DNA of 64,000 bases. It comes from Purpureocillium takamizusanense (taxonomy: Eukaryota > Ascomycota > Sordariomycetes > Hypocreales > Ophiocordycipitaceae). A program made the translations under genes and the position numbers. The stretch's first letter is position 1; every line of letters begins with the position of its first letter. This document shows positions 56,952 to 64,000 of this stretch, in pieces. The stretch covers positions 992,001 through 1,056,000 of the forward strand of contig NC_063071.1 of the NCBI RefSeq assembly GCF_022605165.1, given 5' to 3'. The notes under the pieces were generated by a model. The model made no database searches. It worked only from the letters and a program-made list of their open reading frames with translations, and was not told the origin of the DNA.

Positions 56952-58870
56952 TCGAGGAATTTTCTCATTTATGTGGAAACCTGCGTACGAAGAGATGGTG
57001 GTATTATCGTGTATCATCGTCATGCGCCAGACACGGACAGGGGACTGGACTAGACCAAGCCTCGTATAGCTTGGCTGGGGCGGCCATAAGTAGGGTACGG
57101 GTTGATCTCTGGAGTAAATCATTGATTTGAGTCCATGTATTGTTCTGTACCTACCGAAAGAAAAACATTGGTTGCAGAGTCGTAACGCATCGTAGAAACG
57201 CGGTCCCTCTGAATCCTGCATCATGCGTAGTCTTGTATGGGGCTCCAGAACAACTGCCTGCCTGAATGAACAGCTCGGACAGGCGGAGCTCCTGCACCCG
57301 GTAACCGGATCTGCATTCTGGCAAGTGTCTGGGACTGGATCATTCAGTGATTTGATGGCACCAAAGACTGGGCCGCCACGCAGGTCGGCTCCAAAGGGGG
57401 CCTCTGACGCGAGCGAGCCCAGCAGCAGCAGTAGCAGCAGGAGGTGGCTCGGCTCAAGGGGCCTCGACGAGATGCCGAGAAGAGTGGGCTCCTCTTATAT
57501 GATGACGCCCAACATTCTCGTACTTGGCGCGCGTCGGCTGCATCGCGAAAGGGGACGATGGGTGTCGTTTACGCGCGAGGGGGAGCGTCTGGTCCAACGA
57601 TGATGCGGTGCGTCTTATAAGCCGGCGCCATGTTTCACACGTCGAAGAGGACAACAACTCTAGCAGGCAACCGCGTCCGTCCAGCTCATGCACCTTGATG
57701 AAGCCCGAGAGCCCCTCGACTGGCTGGCACACGCTGGTCGCACGTCTCTCCCATCTTGGGGCCACACACACACTCACACACACACACACACAGAGACGCC
57801 CGACTAACCCACGACAGGCATCCCCCGCTCAACCCCGCTCCATCGATGCGACTCGATTCGCGACGACGGGAGGCACGGCGGCTGCCCCACAGCTTCTGCG
57901 GCGTCCAAGCTAGGAGGGGGGGTTTCCAGTTGTGGTGCTGTCCCCCCCTCAACTCCGAACACCGAGATAGTTCCTTAACCTGCTCGCCCTCCTTTTGTCA
58001 CAGCAACGAGAGAACCCCCGCTGCTTTCCGGCCCCCCTCAAAAGCCGTGAACGATTGGGCACAGCTCTGAGCTCCTGTGGGCACCGGAGCTGTCGGTTGC
58101 CTGCCTGCAACATCAAGACGTGCGGGCCTATGCCTGTATGCATCGAACCCGGACCAAACGCGGCAAAGTGGCGCTCGCGACCCCGTGCCTGTCGCCGCCA
58201 CGCCACGCTTGTCCCGCATCCCAATCCCGAGCTCTATGCGAAGCAAACGCGCTGGTGGTGGGTATCGACGGAGCGGACGGGCGGGACGTCCTGGCGCAAC
58301 CGCAAAAAGTGAGGAGAAAGGAGACGGCCGCGTCCACGATGCCACACACATTCCGGCCTGATCGACGAATCAGTGCGACGAGGCGCAGACGCAAGTGGAA
58401 GGGGGCAAGGAAGGGAGGGGTTGTCTGGGGGAGGGGGACGTCAAGACGTGTTCCTGCCCAGCAGTGCCAGCACCAGCACGAGCACCAGGCCCGCGATGGG
58501 AAGGAGGGAGGGAGGAAGCATAAATATCAGTCGTGCCGGCGCTCTCCCCCCTCCAGCTGTCCGGAGTTGGGCGGACAAAGACGCGACGCTCTTCTTCTTC
58601 CATCATACCACGACCGATCGACTGCGTCGTCCAGCAGCTTCCTAATTCTACAAGGCCTCCCAGCATACCATCCGCACTCCCTGCGTGCTCTGCTTACACA
58701 CCCTCTCACCAGAGGTCTTAGCCTTTCGACTTAAAACTTTAAAACCCAACCCGACCTCCTTCCTCCCCCCCCTTCGCCAGCCGGATCCCGCGAGGCTACC
58801 TACCTCACTTGTGCAATCAACTGTCCACATCCCCCTCTTCGTGTACAAGTCAAGTCAAGAAGCCGTCACA
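56952..58870. other. 1.9-kb intergenic region, no gene seen
   Basis: Overlapping frames only. The last 250 bases are pyrimidine-rich and form the leader/promoter of formate dehydrogenase; a TATA-like ATAAATA lies near 58520. Confidence 0.45.
57762..57792. repeat. (CA)n microsatellite with one interruption
   Basis: CA units over 31 bases, broken once by CT. Confidence 0.8.
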
Positions 58871-60681
58871 ATGGTACTTCTCCGCCCCTTGTCCCGTTCT
58901 GTCCCCCTCGCTTCCCGCGCCGCCCTCTTCTCTACATGTTCCGCGGCGACACGCCCGTCCGTGTCCCGGGCGGCCGGCTTCAGCAGCAAGCTCTCCTCCA
59001 CAGCCTCTTCGCCGGTCATCAGGCCGCGGCTCCAGCCGTCTTCGATTCGTGCGCTGACAACGGCGCGTGAAAAGGTCAAGGTTCTTATGGTACTGTACGA
59101 TGGCGGTAAAATCGCCGCAGAGGTAAGCAGTCCCATTTCCGAGATGTTGTTGCGATTCCTTTAGTTTCTGCTTCATCAAGTGCTTCTCAAGATGATGGGA
59201 GAGATCTCACATCTGTGTGTCTCATATACGACGAGCCCAGGCGGATGCGACGAGAGGGGCTGCCATCCCCCTTTCTCCCATCCATGCTGCTCTTCTACTC
59301 TACCCTTCCAACCCAATCCTCCTAGCCGCATTACGGTCAATGTCCCGTGCGCGCCACCAAAACGCGGGGTGCCATTGGAATACGTAATGCGGGGAAGCTC
59401 ACCCAACCCATTCCTTGACAGCCTCACTGGATCAACCGCGTCTGGTTACATTCACTAATGCGTCTTGCCTGGGCTCCTGGGCTCCCCCAAATTGCAGAAA
59501 GATAGTGGGCTTCTCGGCACTACCCAAAAAGAGCTCGGCCTCCGCTCGTGGCTCGAGGAGCAGGGACACACTCTTGTTACTACTTCGGACAAGGATGGTG
59601 AGAACTCCCAGTTTGACCAGGAGCTCGTCGACGCCGAAATCATCATCACCACTCCGTGAGTCTCTCTTACACCCGGAACATCGACGTGCTATAATATACG
59701 TGAAGCAACATACTATTCAACAGGGAAGCTCATATTGACGTCGTCTAGCTTCCACCCCGGCTACCTGACCGCGGAGCGTCTGGCCAAGGCCAAGAACCTC
59801 AAGCTCGCCATCACAGCCGGTATCGGCTCCGACCACGTCGACCTGAATGCCGCCAACAAGACCAATGGCGGCATCACCGTCGCCGAAGTCACCGGCAGCA
59901 ATGTCGTCTCCGTCGCTGAGCACGTTGTCATGACCATCCTTATTCTCATCCGCAACTTTGTCCCCGCCCATGAGCAGGTCGAGCGCGGCGACTGGGATGT
60001 TGCTGCTGTGGCCGACAAGGAGTTTGATCTCGCGGGTAAGACCGTCGGCACCGTTGCCGTCGGCCGCATCGGTGAGCGTGTTTTGCAGCGCCTCAAGCCC
60101 TTCGGCTGCAGGCTGCTCTATTACGACTACCAGCCCCTGTCCGAGGAGGCGCAAAATACGATTGGCTGCAAACGGATGGACAGCCTCGAGGAGATGCTGG
60201 GAGAGTGTGACGTTGTCACTATCAACTGCCCCCTACATGAGAAGACCAAGGGTCTGTTCAACAAAGACCTCATCGAAAAGATGAGAACGGGTTCGTCTCA
60301 GAACTGTACGATCACAGGACCTATACTGACCAAAATTCAGGCTCATACCTCATCAACACTGCACGTGGCGCCATTGTTGTCAAGGAGGACGTTGCCGAGG
60401 CCTTGAAAAGTGGCAAGCTCGCTGGCTACGGCGGTGACGTGTGGTTCCCTCAGCCCGCGCCCAAGGACCACCCCTTGCGAACGGCGAAGAACCCGTGGGG
60501 CGGCGGCAATGCCATGGTTCCTCACATGTCCGGCACTTCCATTGATGCCCAGAGACGTTACGCCAAGGGCACCGAGGAGATCCTGAAGAGCTACCTCAGT
60601 GGCAAGCACGACTACCGACCCGAGGACTTGATCGTTCACAACGGCGACTATGCTACTAAGGCGTACGGTCAAAGGAAGTAG
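58871..60681 (+). CDS. NAD-dependent formate dehydrogenase with mitochondrial presequence
   Basis: Oxidises formate to CO2 with NAD+. A 430-residue protein with exons 58871-59122, 59498-59655, 59749-60290 and 60341-60681. The first 60 residues are rich in Arg, Ser and Ala with no acids ([20 protein letters not shown]), a typical mitochondrial presequence, and [15 protein letters not shown] opens the enzyme. Landmarks: [30 protein letters not shown], the NAD-binding [38 protein letters not shown] with the substrate Arg, and the catalytic pair in [11 protein letters not shown] and PHMSGTS. The first intron is 375 nt, far longer than the others here. An internal Met in VLMVLYDGG could give a cytosolic form. 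Confidence 0.95.
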
Positions 60682-60826
60682 GCTTTCACGCGACGCGTCA
60701 CGACGTGGATATTTCACTAGGCGAAGCGGCAGTACCAAATGAAATCCATTTACAAATATATTAACGGCCCCTATGATTACTGTAGTAGCTTCAATAAAGC
60801 CATGTTTGGTCCTCTGAGTGTCTATT

Positions 60827-63800
60827 CTAGGTCGCAGACTGGCCTCGCGGTATCCTCGCGACCGCTCCGCGATCGAGCAGAAGCTGTACAATGGCCCCCT
60901 TAGACCCCCTGTCTGCGTAATAAAGTGCGTTTCGTCCACGTTTGTCAGCGATATTGATATCATCAGGGCCATAATCCAGTAACATCCGGACGATCTCGAC
61001 CTCTTCTTCGTCGTCTCTTTGGCAGGCTTTCATGATTGCCGTTTTCCCATACTCATCGACGTGGTTTGATGTAGCGCCGTTTTGCAGCAACAGCTTCACG
61101 ACATCCCGGTGACCTCTTGTTGCGGCGCGAAGCAGTGCCGTTTCGCCAGTCGATGAGTAGAGATTTGGGTTCGCTCCATGCTTGAGAAGTGTCTTTGCCT
61201 CGTATGTGTACCCCTTTTCAGCGGCAACATATAATGGGGATTCACCCCAGGTGGTACATCGATCCAGCTCAGCTCCGTATGCGATCAGAATATTCACAAC
61301 GTCGTACCCACCCTTGTCAGCGGCCCAATACAGACAAGTCCGGCCCGCATGATCCGCACTGTTCGGAGATGCGCCTGCATCAAGAAGTAATTTGAGGTTT
61401 TTGGATCGGCCATAGTTGGCGGCCAGCGACACAGGGGTCCGATTATGCCAGGTTGGCCGATCGATATCAGGTCGAGGATCGTGCTGAAGCAACAGTCGGA
61501 GGACCCCCTGCTCGTAGCATCCAGCGGCTCGAGCCACGACACAAGGAGTATCCTTTTCTTCCGGTATCAAATTGGCTCCAGCTTCGAGCAGGATGCGGAC
61601 TATCTCCTCGTGTCCTTTCTCAGCCGCCATCTCAATGGGCCGCCAACCACTCCTGGATGCGAGGTCCATGTCTGCCCCGTGATCTAGCAAAATTCTCACT
61701 GCAGGAACGTTACCTGCGAGCGCGGCATGATAAAGCAAGGTCTGCTGATCCTTGTTTGCCAGGTTGATGTTGTCCTTGTTCACATCCAGCAGCCTGCTCA
61801 ACATGGCCCAGACTACTTCACCGCTGCCGTGCCGCACTGCCCATACCATCGCCGTCTCGCCGCGAGGCTCGTTCGTACTTGTGATGAAGCTGAGATCAAT
61901 GTCGCAGAGATAGCCCACGGTGGCAGTGTCGCTGGCTTCCATTGCATACCAGATCGGCGACTTTCCAGCCGCGTCTTTTCTGTAGATGTCCACTTGCTTC
62001 GAGTCGACCAAAAGCCTGAGAGTCTTCGCTTGCCCCTTGAGGCACGCCCAATGCACTGGCGTTCGACCCTCGGCATCGGCCAGGTCGGCAAAGGCGCCTA
62101 GCTTCAAGATTCCTCCGAGGGCTTCTTCGTAGCCCAGCTCTGCACAGTAGGACGCCGACGTCCTACCGTCGTCGTCCTGGCTGTCGATGTTGCCCCTTAA
62201 TTCGAGGATCGCTTCGAGGACCTCTGTCCACTCGTTTCGCACGGCAAGGGGAAGCGCTGGATGCAGCTTTCTTGATCCGAAATCGCCTTCGTGGGTGAAA
62301 CACAGGTGGTAGAGCGCCATTGTCCTGTCGCGGTCTTTGATGGCTTGCACGAGCGGAGAGTCTGCGCCCAGCGGATCTGGAGGGGGACCGCTGTCGGCTT
62401 CGAACGCGCTCACAACCCCTTTGTACCGGGCGATGGTCTCAACGACCTCCCCAGCACCGTGCTCGCTGTCGGGCTGCTCCGTTGCGGAGTCGCTCTCAGA
62501 GTGCAAAGGCGAGCTGCTGTTGCCAAAGTTTTCGTCGATCCAGCGGATGCCATCCAGGCCAAACTCCCGCCTGTGTTGGGTCGCATCTTTAGCCAGAGAC
62601 CAGCGATAGAGCTCACAAGTCTTTTGCAAAACGCGAACGAATGCCGACGTGGTATCTGGTGATGACGCTCCGGCTCCCCCGATCCTGGGCTGTGAATACT
62701 CGCGGCAGGCCCACCGCAGCAGAAGCTGGGACCGATCCCACTCTCCAGCCTTCCAGTACGTGTCTGCCCCCTTGAGGATGCTTGTGAGCATCTCTTCGCG
62801 GTTTGATCGCAGTCGGTTTCTGAATTCTGGGATGATGTTCATCAGGGCGTCGGCCCTGGACCCCAGCCCGTTCGCCACAAATGCATCCACCATGGCGGAC
62901 ACGTTGCGGTTGTCTAGCTGGATCGAGCCCTCGTGTTCGAGGATTGTAGAGGTGGCGATGTTGTTCATCTTCGCGAGTGATCCGACAAGGGAGGTGTAGA
63001 GACCTCGGCTACAGAGATCGAGGAGGGCATGTCGTCGCGGCGCGCACTGAATTCGAATAGGAATCTTACTTCCATGTTGTTTCTGGTCGGAAAGCCCGTG
63101 GAGCAGCTTGGCACAACGTATTGCCTCGCATGGCTTGAGCTCCAGAGCCTGATAGACGATGCTCCAACCGAAGAACCGATATGGGACTCGGTCCTTCACG
63201 GGCTCCTCGCCCTTGTACTTTTCCCAAACATCGTGGTGGCCTTTCCGCAGCACCCACAGGTCGCCGTGGCCGAGCGCCTCGTCCTCGTCGACGAGGAGTG
63301 TGTATTTCGGGATGAGCGCCGTGCTGGTTCCAAGCCACAGGTCCATCTCCTGTTGGATGTTGTGCGTCTTCTCCCACTCTTCGTTGTCGGGACCGGCCGA
63401 TATGATCTGCAGCCCTTCATCTTCCCGCTGGTCTGAGATATGGCTTACGCTGTCCATCCCATCGCTGTTGGGAAGTCGATGATCGCAAGTAAGCGACCAG
63501 ACCCAGAGACCAAGTATTGCTTCTATTTGCGCCGGGTCGATGGCCCAGCCAGAGTGAGCCTCTGTTGACGGCGCTCTCATGTTGACATTCAGAATCTGCT
63601 CGCGCGCCTGCCGATGGGCTAGCTCTCTGTACGGACGCGAGGCGCTTATCCTGAGGGAGATATCCGCTTCATGTTGCTTGTGGTTCACCCGGTGCTCGAC
63701 CCGCACCATGCTATCAGCGACCTGTCCGACGGCGGCTGCGACTAGCTTGGCTCGAGAGCGCACCCGTACTTGATCGTCCGCCCAGTACTGGTACTGAGAT

Positions 63801-63994
63801 CGGCGCAGACGCTCAAACGTAAAGTTGCCGGTCAAGTTGGCCAGCATTGTCCGCGTTGATAGTAGCTGCTCGTATGCGTCTTCAGTTGTCGGGCGTTCTT
63901 TATTGACTAATTGGACCGATGTCTTGCTGTCGCTCTTATGGTCTTTGTGCGGTATCGCATCCTCCGAAGGGGTCCTGAGACCTCGTGTAGCCAC
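60827..63994 (-). CDS. Large ankyrin-repeat protein, N-terminus beyond the window
   Basis: At least 1055 residues in one open frame that runs to the window edge without an ATG near the border, so the true start lies outside. The N-terminal ~450 residues form a helical domain (FERLRRSQYQYWADDQVRVRSRAK; EAILGLWVWSL; RFFGWSIVYQALE) of a type seen in front of ankyrin arrays in Hypocreales but without a known function. From ~540 to the end there are about 14 ankyrin repeats, such as GRTPVHWACLKG, GWRPIEMAAEKG, GRTCLYWAADKG and GETALLRAATRG. No protease or nucleotide-binding motif is visible in the part present. Candidate recognition protein; partner unknown. Confidence 0.85.
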   Translation of the reverse strand: MATRGLRTPSEDAIPHKDHKSDSKTSVQLVNKERPTTEDAYEQLLSTRTMLANLTGNFTFERLRRSQYQYWADDQVRVRSRAKLVAAAVGQVADSMVRVEHRVNHKQHEADISLRISASRPYRELAHRQAREQILNVNMRAPSTEAHSGWAIDPAQIEAILGLWVWSLTCDHRLPNSDGMDSVSHISDQREDEGLQIISAGPDNEEWEKTHNIQQEMDLWLGTSTALIPKYTLLVDEDEALGHGDLWVLRKGHHDVWEKYKGEEPVKDRVPYRFFGWSIVYQALELKPCEAIRCAKLLHGLSDQKQHGSKIPIRIQCAPRRHALLDLCSRGLYTSLVGSLAKMNNIATSTILEHEGSIQLDNRNVSAMVDAFVANGLGSRADALMNIIPEFRNRLRSNREEMLTSILKGADTYWKAGEWDRSQLLLRWACREYSQPRIGGAGASSPDTTSAFVRVLQKTCELYRWSLAKDATQHRREFGLDGIRWIDENFGNSSSPLHSESDSATEQPDSEHGAGEVVETIARYKGVVSAFEADSGPPPDPLGADSPLVQAIKDRDRTMALYHLCFTHEGDFGSRKLHPALPLAVRNEWTEVLEAILELRGNIDSQDDDGRTSASYCAELGYEEALGGILKLGAFADLADAEGRTPVHWACLKGQAKTLRLLVDSKQVDIYRKDAAGKSPIWYAMEASDTATVGYLCDIDLSFITSTNEPRGETAMVWAVRHGSGEVVWAMLSRLLDVNKDNINLANKDQQTLLYHAALAGNVPAVRILLDHGADMDLASRSGWRPIEMAAEKGHEEIVRILLEAGANLIPEEKDTPCVVARAAGCYEQGVLRLLLQHDPRPDIDRPTWHNRTPVSLAANYGRSKNLKLLLDAGASPNSADHAGRTCLYWAADKGGYDVVNILIAYGAELDRCTTWGESPLYVAAEKGYTYEAKTLLKHGANPNLYSSTGETALLRAATRGHRDVVKLLLQNGATSNHVDEYGKTAIMKACQRDDEEEVEIVRMLLDYGPDDINIADKRGRNALYYADRGSKGAIVQLLLDRGAVARIPRGQSAT

Positions 63995-64000
63995 CAGTGT

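Overview
The window is nuclear DNA of a filamentous ascomycete, most likely a Sordariomycete and plausibly of the order Hypocreales. The evidence is a compact genome of roughly 55% GC, many 45-100 nt spliceosomal introns with GTRNGY donors and CTRAY-type branch points 10-15 nt before the acceptor, and fungus-specific families (ABCC transporter with 15 introns, SPX-EXS phosphate exporter, CAF-1 large subunit, lactam-utilisation pair, secreted DUF-type protein, ankyrin proteins). Exon joins were worked out by hand from reading frame, splice consensus and family logic; no alignment could be run.

Layout. 0.7-6.1 kb: an ABCC transporter. 7.1-8.2 kb: a METTL7-like methyltransferase. 8.7-10.2 kb: two small related Cys-x2-Cys proteins on the minus strand. 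11-11.6 kb: a thioredoxin. 12-15.8 kb: a divergent pair, a gasdermin-like pore-former (minus) and an ankyrin-repeat subtilisin-like protease (plus), followed at 16.6-19.4 kb by a protein with a ubiquitin-like N-terminus and a C-terminal CaaX box. 19.5-22.6 kb: an alpha/beta hydrolase and an APH-type kinase-like gene that seems to carry a frame disruption. 24.8-26.4 kb: an arrestin-like protein. 27-35 kb: three minus-strand genes (a DPW-rich disordered protein, CAF-1 subunit A, a conserved low-complexity protein). 35-41 kb: about 6 kb with no convincing gene. 41-44.1 kb: an SPX-EXS phosphate exporter. 44.4-46.3 kb: an M18 aminopeptidase. 47.7-48.4 kb: a secreted protein. 50.9-51.1 kb: two tRNA-Val(AAC) genes with identical mature sequence. 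51.6-57 kb: a divergent biotin-carboxylase / LamB-YcsF pair. 58.9-60.7 kb: NAD formate dehydrogenase with a mitochondrial presequence. 60.8 kb to the window end: a large ankyrin protein, cut by the edge.

The most interesting region is 11.9-19.4 kb. The gasdermin-like gene and the ankyrin-subtilisin gene share one short promoter region, the arrangement described for fungal HET-Q1/HET-Q2-type regulated cell death, in which a subtilisin trims the gasdermin C-terminus. Here the protease carries an ankyrin sensor array, which makes it NLR-like in layout, and the gasdermin has an unusually acidic tail. The ubiquitin-like/CaaX protein directly downstream may be a further membrane-targeted component; that link is inference.

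The second coherent module is the divergent pair at 51.6-57 kb. It is a fused biotin carboxylase-KipA-KipI-BCCP protein plus LamB/YcsF, a eukaryotic counterpart of the bacterial PxpABC 5-oxoprolinase set and of the Aspergillus lamA/lamB lactam-utilisation locus. It is not the Dur1,2 urea amidolyase, because no amidase domain is present.
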